From positions 124,001 to 188,000 of the forward strand of contig NZ_CP042332.1 in NCBI RefSeq assembly GCF_008253865.1: a DNA stretch of 64,000 bases. Direction: 5' to 3'. How positions within the stretch are numbered: position 1 is the stretch's first letter; every line of letters starts with the position of its first letter. Origin of the DNA: Bosea sp. F3-2 (GTDB lineage Bacteria > Pseudomonadota > Alphaproteobacteria > Rhizobiales > Beijerinckiaceae). This document shows, one piece after another, positions 1-8,897 of the stretch. A program made the position numbers and the translations under genes. The notes below the pieces were generated by a model, which saw only the letters and a program-made list of their open reading frames with translations, made no database searches and had not been told where the DNA came from.

Positions 1-418
1 CCTCCTCCGAAGTTCCGTCTGAGAAATGGATCGTCGCGCCGTCGAGACCGTCGCTGACGCGTTCGACCTCGCGACCGAGCACGTAGTGGTCGGACGCCAT
101 ATGGGATGCGACCGTTTCGTAGAGCACATCCCAGGATACTTGCGTTTGCGGCGTGGCAAAGGTCTGCGCGACACGGCCGTCGCGCTCCAGATAGATGCGT
201 TCCCGGGCGACGACACCGATGCGTGCGACATGCTCGCATCCGATCAGCCGGAGCATCTGGAAGACCTCTTGCTGCGGTACAAGGCCGGCGCCGCGCCCAC
301 CCAGCCCGTGGCGGGATCGCTCGTAGATGCGGACGTCGTGTTCGTCACGCTGGAGCAGAACGCCTGCGAAAAGACCCGCGAGCGAGCCGCCGACGATCCT
401 GATGCGAAGAGCCTTCAC
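1..418 (-). CDS. FAD-dependent aromatic-ring hydroxylase, N-terminal part (runs off left edge)
   Basis: Reading leftward from a GTG at 418, preceded by GGAAAAGG, an uninterrupted frame of 139 codons runs off the window. It opens with the FAD-binding Rossmann turn IVGGSLAGLFAG (about residues 8-19) and continues with GLGGRGAGLVPQQEV, the pattern seen at the same place in the complete hydroxylase at 5090-6343. The family is the group A flavoprotein monooxygenases, near 2,6-dihydroxypyridine 3-monooxygenase, which use NAD(P)H and O2 to hydroxylate an aromatic or pyridine ring in the cytoplasm. The GTG was chosen because it has a ribosome-binding site and sits just before the FAD motif. The substrate is not known. 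The C-terminal half, with the second FAD motif, lies outside the window. Confidence 0.8.
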   Translation of the reverse strand, partial: MKALRIRIVGGSLAGLFAGVLLQRDEHDVRIYERSRHGLGGRGAGLVPQQEVFQMLRLIGCEHVARIGVVARERIYLERDGRVAQTFATPQTQVSWDVLYETVASHMASDHYVLGREVERVSDGLDGATIHFSDGTSEE

Positions 419-657
419 GACCTTTTCCTTCCACGGGGTGGGAGTGGTTTTCGGTTACTTCCCGAAGCCAGCCGCGAGCGCCATCGACGATGCGCAGATC
501 CAAAAGCAGGCTCGCTTAATCGTTCCGTTGCGCCGTCGATTTCCGCTTGGCCAAGGGACCGAGAGGCTTCGTGAAATACAAATCGCGAACAAATTCATCA
601 TTATCTTGCGGACAGGCTGTAGCCACGCACTTCAAAAACTGCGTCCGGTCCTGGGAT

Positions 658-698
658 GCAATCATACGCAAGTGTAAGTCAGACATCCGCAAGCACTA
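658..698. repeat. 41-bp regulatory-looking repeat, copy A
   Basis: This block matches 17022-17062 at 35 of 41 positions, with the first 18 bases identical. Each copy contains two direct half-sites of the form CATNCGCAAG spaced 21 bp apart, two helical turns, as expected for a dimeric DNA-binding regulator. Copy A lies between the leftward hydroxylase (start 418) and the rightward MFS remnant. The rest of 419-782 shows no gene. The regulator is unknown. Confidence 0.5.
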
Positions 699-782
699 AT
701 GAAATGGGACCATCAGGGCTCTAACGTTGATGGAGTACCGTCGCCCTATCGATGCGAGCGACTGCTTGAATACTGCAGAGCG

Positions 783-1272
783 TCCGACGTTGACGGAACT
801 GACCGGCGCGTCGGAGGGGTTCGTCACGCTCGCACTCGTGTTGATCGGGGTCGGGTTCACCATAGGCAACGGACTCGGCGGACGGCTCGCCGACTGGTCG
901 CTCGATGGTGCGACCAGGATCTTCCTGGGCGCGCTCGCGCTCATCATGCTGGCCCTGCCCTTCGTGCTGACAAGCCATGTCGGAGCTGCGATCGGGCTCC
1001 TCATCTGGGGCGCGGCGGCCTTCGCCATCGTGCCGCCGGTCCAGATGCGGGTGATGCAGGCGGCATCGGAAGCGCCGGGCCTCGCCTCATCGATCAATGT
1101 CGGTGCGTTCAACCTCGGCAATGCGCTCGGCGCGGCCGTCGGTGGCGCCGTGATCAGCCTTGGCCTCGGCTATGTGGCCGTGCCGGTCGCGGGCGGGCTG
1201 CTCGCAGCGGGAGGCCTCGCGCTGGCTTGGCTCGGACGCGCCCGCCCGATGATCCAGACATGCGAAGCCTGA
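783..1272 (+). pseudogene. MFS efflux permease, C-terminal remnant (AraJ/YdhP-like)
   Basis: The frame from about 783 encodes the middle and C-terminal part of a DHA1-type major facilitator exporter. It has the loop motif GNGLGGRLADW followed by about five hydrophobic helices, and ends at a TGA at 1272. The N-terminal helices are missing: upstream of the PTLTELTG segment the sequence has no membrane character. About 160 residues remain of an expected 390-400, so this is a 5'-truncated relic. Its likely former role was drug or sugar efflux, but this copy is presumably non-functional. The truncation point is near copy A of the 41-bp repeat, so the upstream region may have been replaced by a rearrangement. 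Confidence 0.65.
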
Positions 1273-1319
1273 CGCCGAACTCCAACGGGTTGAAGCGACA
1301 TCGTCGCGTCGCAACGGAA

Positions 1320-2426
1320 TCAGACTGCGCTGCCATTCGGCGGCGCAGTCTCCCTCGCCATCGGATAGTCGATGTATCCCTGCGGACCTTGACTGTACCA
1401 GGTCTCCATGTCGTCGGCGTTCAAGGGCAGAGAGGCTGCAATGCGAGCCGGCAGATCGGGGTTGGCGAGGAATGGCCGACCGAAGGCGATCGCATCGGCC
1501 GTGCCATTATCCAAAGCAAGCTGGGCCGTTTGCGCGTCATAGTCGGAATTCAAGATCAAAGGGCCGTTGAAGCCCGCGCGTATCATCGGGGCCAGGGCTG
1601 GCCGATCGGGTTTGCCGCGCGTGCCGTTGGGGCCGGGTTCGCGCAGCTCCAGAAACGCGATCCCGATTTCGGAGAGCACGTTGGCGACCTGCGCAAAAAG
1701 AGGCTCGGGATTCGGATCGTTGATCCCCTGGGAGTCGCCATTCGGCGATAGTCGGACCCCTGTTCGGTTCGGCCCGATCGTCGCAGCGACAGCCTCCGTA
1801 ACTCCGCGCAACAGGCGGATCCGATTCTCTATCGATCCGCCATAGGTATCGGTCCTGTGGTTCGCACTCGCGCGCAGGAACTGATCGATGAGGTAACCGT
1901 TGGCCGCGTGAATTTGGACGCCGTCGAACCCGGCAGCCATCGCGTTGGCGGCGGCAGCACGATAGTCGGCGATCACGCCTGGTATCTCGCTTTCCGCGAG
2001 CGCGCGCGCCTGCTGGTGTGGTTGTTTTCCGTCGTAGGTATGTGCATAACCCGGGGCGGTTGTGGCCGAGGCCGAGACCGCTCGGCTACCACCCAGGAGA
2101 CTGGGGTGGACAACCCGTCCCATGTGCCAGAGCTGACAAACGATGCGGCCGCCCGCCTCGTGGACGGCCTTCGTGACGCGCCGCCAACCGTCGACCTGCG
2201 CGTCCATCCAGATGCCGGTCGCGAAGGGCCAGCCCAGGCCCTGGCGGCTGATGCCGGTCGCTTCCGAGATGATCAGGCCCGCGCTCGCCCGCTGGCGATA
2301 ATACTGGGCCATTATGGGCGTGGGCAGATGGCCGCGCGTGCCCCGCGCCCTCGTCAACGGGGCCATGAAGATTCGGTTCGGAGCAGAGATCGATCCGAGC
2401 TTCAAGGGGTCAAACAACGTCGGCAT
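1320..2426 (-). CDS. Old yellow enzyme family FMN-dependent ene-reductase
   Basis: This 368-residue protein is an NADH:flavin oxidoreductase of the old yellow enzyme family, a cytoplasmic FMN TIM barrel that reduces activated C=C bonds. Visible family marks are PNRIFMAPLTRARG near the N-terminus, the substrate-binding HAANGYLIDQFLR (His and Asn of the HxxN pair), the NHRTDTYGGSIENR signature, and the phosphate-binding AFGRPFLANPDLP near the C-terminus. The start at 2426 was preferred to the upstream ATG at 2483 because GGAG lies 9 bases before it and homology begins at MPTLFDPLKLG. It is the last gene of the leftward catabolic set. A second, more NemA-like paralogue lies at 15764-16900. The substrate is inferred only to be an unsaturated intermediate. 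Confidence 0.9.
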   Translation of the reverse strand: MPTLFDPLKLGSISAPNRIFMAPLTRARGTRGHLPTPIMAQYYRQRASAGLIISEATGISRQGLGWPFATGIWMDAQVDGWRRVTKAVHEAGGRIVCQLWHMGRVVHPSLLGGSRAVSASATTAPGYAHTYDGKQPHQQARALAESEIPGVIADYRAAAANAMAAGFDGVQIHAANGYLIDQFLRASANHRTDTYGGSIENRIRLLRGVTEAVAATIGPNRTGVRLSPNGDSQGINDPNPEPLFAQVANVLSEIGIAFLELREPGPNGTRGKPDRPALAPMIRAGFNGPLILNSDYDAQTAQLALDNGTADAIAFGRPFLANPDLPARIAASLPLNADDMETWYSQGPQGYIDYPMARETAPPNGSAV

Positions 2427-2489
2427 GGATGTGTCTCCAATCGTCCGGCACGGCAGGACCCACCGCGGTGGCCTTGCATGCAAACGGGC

Positions 2490-4157
2490 TTAGTGATGGC
2501 TTCCCGCGGGCTTCCGCTCGAAGCCGGTGTGAGCTGTGATGTACTGAGCCGTGAAGGCGGCTCGGACTGCTTTCGCGCTGCTGCTTTGATCCAGGATCGA
2601 CACCAGCCACGATGTCGCGAACGCCAGCGGCACCGAGATGAACGCGGGATTGTCGTATGGGAAGATCGCGGGCCCTAACTTCAGGGTCGCGGTCCAAACG
2701 CTCGGGCTCAAGGCGACAAGCACGAGCGCGGTTATCAGCCCGACGACCGAGCCGGACACAGCGCCGGCGGTGGTCAGACCGCGCCAGGACACGGACAGCA
2801 GAATGACCGGGAAGTTGGCACTGGCTGCGATCGCGAAGACCAAGCCCACCATGAACGCGATGTTCTGGTTCTCGAAGAGGATGCCAAGGCCCATCGCCGC
2901 AAGGCTGATGAGGACGGCGGCCGCCTTCGAGATCTTGACCTCCTCCTGCTCGCTGACACGACCGCGACGCAGAACACGGGCATAGAGATCATGGCTAGCG
3001 GCCGAGGCTCCGGCGATCGTCAAACCGGAGACGACAGCGAGGATCGTCGCGAATGCGACTGCAGAGATGAACCCTAGCAATATTGATCCGCCCAGTTTGT
3101 CTGCCAAATGCAACGCGACCATATTCGCGCCGCCGATGAGGGCACCCTTCGGATCGACATAGGTTGCGTCACCCGAGACCAGCGCGATCGCGCCAAATCC
3201 GAGCACGAATAGCAGCGTGTAGAACACGGTGATGAAGGCTGTCGCCACCAGGACCGAGATGCGGGCCTGGCGTGCATCGGCGACCGTGAAGAAGCGCATG
3301 AGGATATGCGGCAGCCCGGCTGTTCCGAAGATCAGCGCCATCCCAAGCGAGATCGCAGAGATGGGATCCTTCACCATTCCACCCGGAGCCATGATGGCGG
3401 AGCCTTTTGGGTGGATGCTCACAGCCGCCGCAAAAAGCCGCTCCACGCTGAAGCCGAACCGACCGAGAATGAGCAGCGACATCACGACCGTACCGGTCAG
3501 GAGCAGCACGGCCTTGATGATCTGGACCCACGTCGTGGCGAGCATGCCCCCCAATGTGACGTAAAGCATCATGAGCAGGCCGACGATTCCGACGGCGACC
3601 CAGTACGGCAAACCGAACAAGAGCTCGATCAGCTTCCCGGCGCCGACCATCTGGGCGATCAGGTAGAACAGCACGATGACGAGCGTGTTGACGCCGGCGA
3701 CCGTCCGAATGGGCCTTTCCGCCAGCCGGTATGCGGCCACGTCCGCGAAGGTGTACCGACCCAGGTTTCGCAGAGGCTCGGCGACCAGGAACAGGATCAT
3801 GGGAAAGCCGACGAGAAATCCGATCGCGTAGATCATTCCATCGTAGCCGGACCCGTAGACCAGTGCCGTCACCCCGAGAAAAGTCGCAGCCGAGGTGTAG
3901 TCGCCCGCGATCGCCAGGCCGTTTTGTATGCCGCTCAATCCGCCGCCGGCGGCGTAGTAGTCTCGGGCGGTTTTGGTCCCACGGCGGGCCGCCCAAAGCG
4001 TGATGGTCAGGCTCGCCACCACGAAGACCAGAAACAAGGAAATCGCCACCGGATTGAGGGCTTGCCTGCCGGCCGTTGCGGTTATGGCGTCGGCCCGAGC
4101 AGCCGAGGTTGGCGCGATAAGAGCCGAGACAAGCAATGCTGTGCGTATCCAGTTCAT
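2490..4157 (-). CDS. Sodium:solute symporter, ActP (acetate permease)-like
   Basis: A 555-residue membrane protein of the SSS family. An N-terminal signal-like segment ends near ASARADA-type residues and is followed by about 13 hydrophobic helices. ActP-like marks include the DYYAAGGGLSGIQNGLAIAGDY segment (given here only as position about 65-86), GTAGLPHILMRFF, and ASAASHDLYARV. The start at 4157 is fixed by AGGAGG seven bases upstream and by the ATGA overlap with the DUF485 gene. That pairing is typical of actP-yjcH operons, which import acetate, pyruvate or other short carboxylates with a cation. Here it may take up a small organic acid released by, or feeding, the neighbouring catabolic pathway; the substrate is an inference. 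Confidence 0.9.
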   Translation of the reverse strand: MNWIRTALLVSALIAPTSAARADAITATAGRQALNPVAISLFLVFVVASLTITLWAARRGTKTARDYYAAGGGLSGIQNGLAIAGDYTSAATFLGVTALVYGSGYDGMIYAIGFLVGFPMILFLVAEPLRNLGRYTFADVAAYRLAERPIRTVAGVNTLVIVLFYLIAQMVGAGKLIELLFGLPYWVAVGIVGLLMMLYVTLGGMLATTWVQIIKAVLLLTGTVVMSLLILGRFGFSVERLFAAAVSIHPKGSAIMAPGGMVKDPISAISLGMALIFGTAGLPHILMRFFTVADARQARISVLVATAFITVFYTLLFVLGFGAIALVSGDATYVDPKGALIGGANMVALHLADKLGGSILLGFISAVAFATILAVVSGLTIAGASAASHDLYARVLRRGRVSEQEEVKISKAAAVLISLAAMGLGILFENQNIAFMVGLVFAIAASANFPVILLSVSWRGLTTAGAVSGSVVGLITALVLVALSPSVWTATLKLGPAIFPYDNPAFISVPLAFATSWLVSILDQSSSAKAVRAAFTAQYITAHTGFERKPAGSHH

Positions 4158-4453
4158 TTCAGTTCCTCCTGGATGCGGCGCGTCAGCGCGTCGAAACGCC
4201 GATTTGCGCAGATGACGTAAATCGCGGTCAGGACGAACCCGAAGCTCAGGATCGAGGCACCGACGACAACGCCCCACGTCAATGCCGCGCCAGGATGCGT
4301 CGGAATTCCGAGCGATGCGGGTGAAAAGGCGACGATCAGGATGAAGCTGAAGTAGACCGTGATCATTGTGAGAGCCAACCCGCCACCAAGGCAGTTTCGT
4401 TCAAACGAGAGTTGCTTGAAGAGCGGATTTCTCCCCACGCGATCGTAGTCCAT
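4154..4453 (-). CDS. DUF485 inner-membrane protein (YjcH family)
   Basis: This 99-residue protein has two hydrophobic helices (about residues 27-45 and 58-82) separated by a short polar loop, and a basic C-terminal tail ending RRIQEELK. The N-terminus, with DRVGRNPLFKQL, matches the DUF485 pattern in which a short amphipathic stretch precedes the first helix. DUF485 genes nearly always sit directly before an ActP-type symporter; here the stop overlaps the symporter start (ATGA). It is presumed to be an accessory subunit or stabiliser of the transporter in the inner membrane; its exact role is unknown. Confidence 0.88.
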   Translation of the reverse strand: MDYDRVGRNPLFKQLSFERNCLGGGLALTMITVYFSFILIVAFSPASLGIPTHPGAALTWGVVVGASILSFGFVLTAIYVICANRRFDALTRRIQEELK

Positions 4454-4621
4454 GGCCGTCTCCCCTTATTCGATCTGTGGCGAGTCCCGTTTGGGGAACG
4501 TGGGCCGATCAGCGCAGCGCGGAACCGGAATGCCCCCGCAGGATATTCAGCGTGATATATTTGATCGCATGATAATCAGCGACTTGGGTCAGTGCTTGCG
4601 CTGGATGCTGAACTACGCCGC

Positions 4622-5032
4622 TCAATTTACCTTCAGCGGGGCATTGACGCTGTCCAGGAACTCGACGGTCGTGAAGACCAGCTCGGTGTCGCCGATATTC
4701 TCGAGGTCGTGGATCATGAACTCTCCCGCCTCGTAATGATGGTGCTGGGTGTCTCCGGAGGCGTAACTGACCTCGGCGACGCGTCCGTCCCAGTAGTGGG
4801 AGCGTGCACGCCCTGGCGTGACCGCGGTCCAGAAGTAGTCGAGCACGTGAGTATGGAAGCCGATCCGTTCGCCGGGCTGCAAAACCAGGGTCCAGACGCG
4901 GACTCGTTCCGATTCCGAAACCAGGCGGCTTCCAACGCGCCCATTCCCGGCGTTTGCCGCGAATTCCGATCGTAGTTGCTCCGACAGATTCTGCGGCGCT
5001 GCCGGCCATTTCGGTACGATTGCTATCCCCAT
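4622..5032 (-). CDS. Cupin-domain protein
   Basis: A 136-residue single-domain cupin. The metal-binding first motif is visible as GERIGFHTHVLDYFW (about residues 55-69) and a second His/Glu cluster as DTQHHHYEAGEFMIHDLEN (about 93-111). The size and motif order fit small bicupin-derived proteins such as dioxygenases, isomerases or sensors found in aromatic catabolic clusters. It lies between the hydroxylase (57 bp upstream of its start) and the DUF485/symporter pair, all on the same strand, so it is probably co-transcribed with the hydroxylase. Which reaction it catalyses, if any, cannot be told from sequence. Confidence 0.75.
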   Translation of the reverse strand: MGIAIVPKWPAAPQNLSEQLRSEFAANAGNGRVGSRLVSESERVRVWTLVLQPGERIGFHTHVLDYFWTAVTPGRARSHYWDGRVAEVSYASGDTQHHHYEAGEFMIHDLENIGDTELVFTTVEFLDSVNAPLKVN

Positions 5033-5089
5033 GACTTTCCTCCGTTGCTAGACATGGCCAGGTCGGCCTTCGGGCTGGTGGTGGCTTCC

Positions 5090-6343
5090 TCAGGCAGCGA
5101 TACCGGTCGCAACGGCGGTTTCCGACATCACGGCCTCGGGTTGACGGTGCTTCTCGGCCATAGCGCGCTCTTCGTCGGTCGCGATCTGGGCCTGCATATA
5201 CGCACCCAGGTGCCGGGCACGGCGGATCACGGCGCGACCAAACGGCAAGCGCGCAGCGTCGAAGCGGGCCAACGCCTTCGGGATATCGTCGGGTGAACTG
5301 GCGAGCGCATCGGCCAAGGCCAGGGCATCTCCAGCAGCCTTCGTGACGCCCATGCCGACATGCGGGCGCGCGACGAATGCTGCATCGCCGATCAGGGCGA
5401 TCCGCCCGGCCAAGGCCATGGCCGGCGTCTCCAGGTCCTGGATGGCCTGAATGAAGGGTTGCTGCGTGCGCAGCACGACTTCGGCAAATTGCGGGGCGAG
5501 AAGGTCGACCGCAGCGCGGCGAAGATCATCGATGACCACGGGCCTGATGCGATGCGGGGGAATGGACAAGGCGTGCTCGACACCATCGACATCCGTCAGC
5601 AGCTCGCGGAGCGCGCCATCCTGCCCGGCGGGACGATACCAAACGAAGTTGAAGCGCCGCTTCCCCGCCTCGATGGATTCATCGGCTCCGGCGACAGGGT
5701 AGCCCAGCATCTGCTCGCCGGGCGGTAAGGAGAAGGCGAAATGGTCGCACAGTGCCGCGCGGGTCGCGGGCGTCAGGTCGCTCTCATCGACCAGCCCACG
5801 CCAGGCGACATAACCGACATAGGTTGGGGCTACGTCAGGCAGGAATTTGGCCCGGACCGTTGAAAAAATGCCGTCAGCTCCGATCAGGACGTCGCCCTCG
5901 GCCCTTGAACCATCGGCAAAATGGGCGACTACGCCATCTTCCGTGGTCGTCACGTTCTCGATGTTGCAGCCATGATGATAGATGCCCTCGGGAAGCTGCT
6001 CCTTCAGCAGCGCATAGAGCCGGCCCCACGACGTCAGAACCTGAGGTAGGGCCTGTTCACCGATGAGGTCGCCCTCGCCGGAGAAGACGCGGCGCCCCGC
6101 CACTGAAACGCCGATCTTCGCGCTCTCGCTGTCGATGCCGCACGCATCGAGGATATCGAAGAGTTCGGCATGCGTGACGATGCCTGCCCCGCGTCCGCCG
6201 AGCTCGGATGAGATCCTCTCGTAGACGTCGACCGTCCATCCGCGGCGAAGCAGGAGAAGTGCGGCGAAGAGCCCACCCATGGATCCACCCACGACCAGAG
6301 CGTGAGGGCGGCGATTGCGCGCGCTGCTGCTGTCATGACTCAT
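5090..6343 (-). CDS. FAD-dependent monooxygenase, 2,6-dihydroxypyridine 3-monooxygenase-like
   Basis: A complete 417-residue group A flavin hydroxylase. The FAD-binding GGSMGGLFAALLL lies at about residues 19-31, GGRGAGIVTHAELFD at about 49-63, the DG motif as VLIGADGIFSTVR near 155, and the second FAD motif as GDAAFVARPHVGMG near 320-333. The central part resembles the substrate domain of dihydroxypyridine hydroxylases of nicotine and nicotinate catabolism. The start is supported by AGGAGG nine bases upstream. The gene has its own promoter region with a strong palindrome (6388-6407) that also occurs before the importer operon, so both are probably under one regulator. It hydroxylates an aromatic ring with NAD(P)H and O2; the exact substrate is not known. 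Confidence 0.88.
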   Translation of the reverse strand: MSHDSSSARNRRPHALVVGGSMGGLFAALLLLRRGWTVDVYERISSELGGRGAGIVTHAELFDILDACGIDSESAKIGVSVAGRRVFSGEGDLIGEQALPQVLTSWGRLYALLKEQLPEGIYHHGCNIENVTTTEDGVVAHFADGSRAEGDVLIGADGIFSTVRAKFLPDVAPTYVGYVAWRGLVDESDLTPATRAALCDHFAFSLPPGEQMLGYPVAGADESIEAGKRRFNFVWYRPAGQDGALRELLTDVDGVEHALSIPPHRIRPVVIDDLRRAAVDLLAPQFAEVVLRTQQPFIQAIQDLETPAMALAGRIALIGDAAFVARPHVGMGVTKAAGDALALADALASSPDDIPKALARFDAARLPFGRAVIRRARHLGAYMQAQIATDEERAMAEKHRQPEAVMSETAVATGIAA

Positions 6344-6387
6344 CGTCGATCCTCCTCATCGGCTCGCTTGCCGCTGCTCAGGCTTTT

Positions 6388-6407
6388 TATTTATCTATTG
6401 ATAAATA
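6388..6407. promoter_or_regulatory. Palindromic operator candidate before the hydroxylase gene
   Basis: A 20-bp palindrome with 8-base arms, TATTTATC and GATAAATA, around TATT lies 45 bp upstream of the hydroxylase start at 6343. A related site, ATTTATC-GTTT-GATCATT, lies before the substrate-binding protein gene (13621-13638) and matches at 14 of 18 positions. The simplest reading is an operator of the TetR-type regulator at 13743-14462. Confidence 0.6.
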
Positions 6408-6461
6408 TAAGCGAGATCCGGTTGACTCGCAACACTCTTCGATGTGCGCGCTGGCTTGTTT

Positions 6462-7184
6462 TCAGTGCACCCCGAGGTGGGTTTCCAGCAGCGCGCTGTC
6501 CTCGACGATGGCCGCGGCCGAGCCGCGCGCAACGATCTCTCCAGTGCTCATGATGACCACCTCGTCGGCCAGCCGGAGCGCAAAAGTGGTGTGCTGCTCG
6601 ACGAGCACGATCGACAAACCTGCGGTTCTCAACTGCCTGACGATCTGGCCGACCTCGGCGACAATTTGCGGTGCGAGACCTTCCGTTGGCTCATCCATCA
6701 GCAGGAGCTTGGGATTGGTCATCAGCGCGCGGCCGATGGCGAGCATCTGCTGCTCACCGCCGGAAAGGTTGCCGGCGTGGTTCGCGTGGCGTTCTTTCAA
6801 TCGAGGGAACAGCCCGAATATCGCGTCGACATCCCATTCGACGCTGTCTGTGGAAGAAGGCTTGTGCCGCGCGACGAGCAGATTTTCCGTCACGGAGAGG
6901 CTACGAAATATCCTTCGGCCCTGGGGAATCAGCGCCACCCGCGAACGGCAGATCGCCTCCGGCGAACAGGCGGCAATATCGACTCCATCCGCTACGATCC
7001 GACCGCTCCGGGCTGGAAGGAGACCCGCGATCGTATTCATACACGTCGACTTGCCGGCGCCGTTGCGTCCCAGGAGTGCCAGAATTCGACCTGCGGGCAG
7101 ATGAAACGACACGTTTCGAAGGATGTGACTGTCGCCGTAATAGGCATTCACCGCGGCCAGGGTCAGCGCGAATTTATTGGGCAA
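6462..7184 (-). CDS. livF: Branched-chain-type ABC transporter ATPase (LivF-like)
   Basis: A 240-residue ATPase subunit of a HAAT-type importer. The Walker A motif GRNGAGKST lies at about residues 39-47, the signature LSGGEQQ near 138, and Walker B LLLMDEPTEGLAPQ near 157-170. LivF-specific sequence includes IPQGRRIFRSLSVTENLL. It binds ATP at the inner face of the membrane and drives the LivH/LivM permeases. Its start overlaps the end of the livG-like gene by 11 bases, showing tight coupling. It is the last gene of the importer operon. The name describes the family; the substrate is probably an aromatic or heterocyclic acid rather than leucine, given the neighbours. Confidence 0.9.
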   Translation of the reverse strand: MPNKFALTLAAVNAYYGDSHILRNVSFHLPAGRILALLGRNGAGKSTCMNTIAGLLPARSGRIVADGVDIAACSPEAICRSRVALIPQGRRIFRSLSVTENLLVARHKPSSTDSVEWDVDAIFGLFPRLKERHANHAGNLSGGEQQMLAIGRALMTNPKLLLMDEPTEGLAPQIVAEVGQIVRQLRTAGLSIVLVEQHTTFALRLADEVVIMSTGEIVARGSAAAIVEDSALLETHLGVH

Positions 7185-7911
7185 GATAGGCCTCCCGCGT
7201 CCTGGGGTCGGCGATCACTTCATCCCGCGTGCCGTCGACGAGAAGCCTTCCGTGCTGCAACAGGGCAATCTTCTCGGCAAAGGCGAGCGCGACATTCATA
7301 TCGTGCTCGATCATGATCACGGTGAGCGACCGCGGCAGTTTCTCGAAGAGTTTCGACACGGTCTTTCGCTCCTCCCCGGACAATCCGGCGAGCGGCTCGT
7401 CCAGAAGCAGCAGCTTCGGCTGTTGCGCGAGCGCCATGGCGATCTCCAGGCGTCGCTTCTCTCCATAGGAGGCCTCGGAGACCGGCCTGTCGGCGATCTG
7501 GTCGAGCAAGACAGAGGTCAAAATCGCAATGGCCCGCTGGCGCAAACCGGCATCGCGATCGATCGGGACGAAGGGATTCCAGCGCCGCGCATCGCTTCCG
7601 AGCATGGCGAGGATGACGTTTCGAATAACCGTCTCACGGGAAAACAGCGTCAGTATCTGGAAGGTTCGCCCAATCCCGTACGCGGCGCGCCGGAATGTCG
7701 GAAGCTTCGAGATGTCGTCGCCGGCAAGCGCGATCGAGCCGTCGCTGGGGCGAATATCTCCAGCGATGAGATTGAACAGTGTGGTTTTCCCCGCCCCGTT
7801 GGGCCCGATGATCAATCTCCGCTCGCCCGCTTCGACACGAAAGGAGATATCCTGAATGACATGCAGTCCTCCGAAGCTTTTCTTCAGGTTGGCAATCTCG
7901 AGCGTTGCCAT
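7174..7911 (-). CDS. livG: Branched-chain-type ABC transporter ATPase (LivG-like)
   Basis: The real gene is the 245-residue C-terminal part of a longer open frame. It starts at ATG 7911 (MATLEIANLKKSFGGL), where the stop of the permease gene shares one base in TGATG. Walker A is GPNGAGKTT (about 36-44) and Walker B LLLLDEPLAGL; the signature segment is EASYGEKRRLEIA, a usual LivG variant of LSGGQ. LivG-type length and the C-terminal HDMNVALAFAEKI are present. It is the second ATPase of the heteromeric importer with the LivF-like protein. The frame upstream of 7911 is a shadow of the permease gene. Confidence 0.9.
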   Translation of the reverse strand: MATLEIANLKKSFGGLHVIQDISFRVEAGERRLIIGPNGAGKTTLFNLIAGDIRPSDGSIALAGDDISKLPTFRRAAYGIGRTFQILTLFSRETVIRNVILAMLGSDARRWNPFVPIDRDAGLRQRAIAILTSVLLDQIADRPVSEASYGEKRRLEIAMALAQQPKLLLLDEPLAGLSGEERKTVSKLFEKLPRSLTVIMIEHDMNVALAFAEKIALLQHGRLLVDGTRDEVIADPRTREAYLAQ

Positions 7912-8897
7912 CAGCGCGTTCCCTTTTGATCTGCCCGCACGACGCGGCTCGACACCACCGCCTTCGGACGCAAGATAGTCGAGGCCTTGGTGCCAAGGCG
8001 CCTGAGGCCGGGAACCAGCCCTTCCGGCACGGCGACGATGATGAACAGGAAGATGATGCCGAGCAGCGTCGGCCACCGATCGGTGTAGGCGCTTGCGACG
8101 TTCTTCAGGAGAACGACGAGAGCCGCGCCGATCAAGGGGCCAAACGCCGTTCCGATCCCGCCGGCAATCACCATCAGCACCGCTTCCGAGGAAACAGTCA
8201 GCGAGAGCGCATGCGGGCTGATGAAGCGAAACAGGTGGATGTACAGAATGCCCGCGACGCCGGCGACGAACCCCGAAACCACATAAGTCACGTAGCGGAT
8301 GACCCAGACATCGTAGCCCAAGGTGCTCATCCGCCGAGGCTGGTCGCGCACACCCTCTATCGACGCCCCGAACGGCGATCGCATGAGGAGTGCGAGGAAG
8401 CCCATGGTCGCAGCCAGCGTGGCCAGACAGACGTAGAAGAACACGGTCGGACTGACCACAGCGGCGCTCGCGGACGATCGCGGCAAGGAAATGCCGTTGT
8501 CGCCATTGGTGAGGTCGACGAACCGAAATGCCACTCCCCAGACGATCTGGCCCAGCGCGAGCGTGATCATCAGGAAGCCGAGGCCGGTCGTTCTCAGGGC
8601 GATCAGCCCGAACAATGCCGCCGTGGCAGTCGTCAATGCGAGCGACCCGATGATTGCCGGCAAGGGTGACAGACCGCTGACGGTCGTCAGCAGCGCAAAC
8701 GCATATGCGGCGATGCCAAGAAATGCCGCATGTCCGAGCGACACCATGCCACCGTAGCCTGCGATCACGTTCACGCTGACCGCAAACAATCCATAGATCA
8801 GGATTTGCGTTGCGATGCCGACGTAGAAGGCACTCGGCAAGATCAAGGGCAACATCAGGATGGCGGCCATCAGGAGGGCCGCAATGATCGTCTTCAT
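7911..8897 (-). CDS. livM: Branched-chain-type ABC transporter permease (LivM-like)
   Basis: A 328-residue inner-membrane permease with about 8-9 hydrophobic helices. LivM marks are NVIAGYGGMVSLGHAAFLG (about residues 44-62) and the EAA-like loop MSTLGYDVWVIRYVTYVVSG in the C-terminal half. The start overlaps the LivH-like gene end by ATGA (8894-8897), and the stop overlaps the LivG-like start. It forms the translocation path together with the LivH-like protein. The C-terminus carries about 35 polar and basic residues after the last helix, slightly longer than usual. Confidence 0.9.
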   Translation of the reverse strand: MKTIIAALLMAAILMLPLILPSAFYVGIATQILIYGLFAVSVNVIAGYGGMVSLGHAAFLGIAAYAFALLTTVSGLSPLPAIIGSLALTTATAALFGLIALRTTGLGFLMITLALGQIVWGVAFRFVDLTNGDNGISLPRSSASAAVVSPTVFFYVCLATLAATMGFLALLMRSPFGASIEGVRDQPRRMSTLGYDVWVIRYVTYVVSGFVAGVAGILYIHLFRFISPHALSLTVSSEAVLMVIAGGIGTAFGPLIGAALVVLLKNVASAYTDRWPTLLGIIFLFIIVAVPEGLVPGLRRLGTKASTILRPKAVVSSRVVRADQKGTR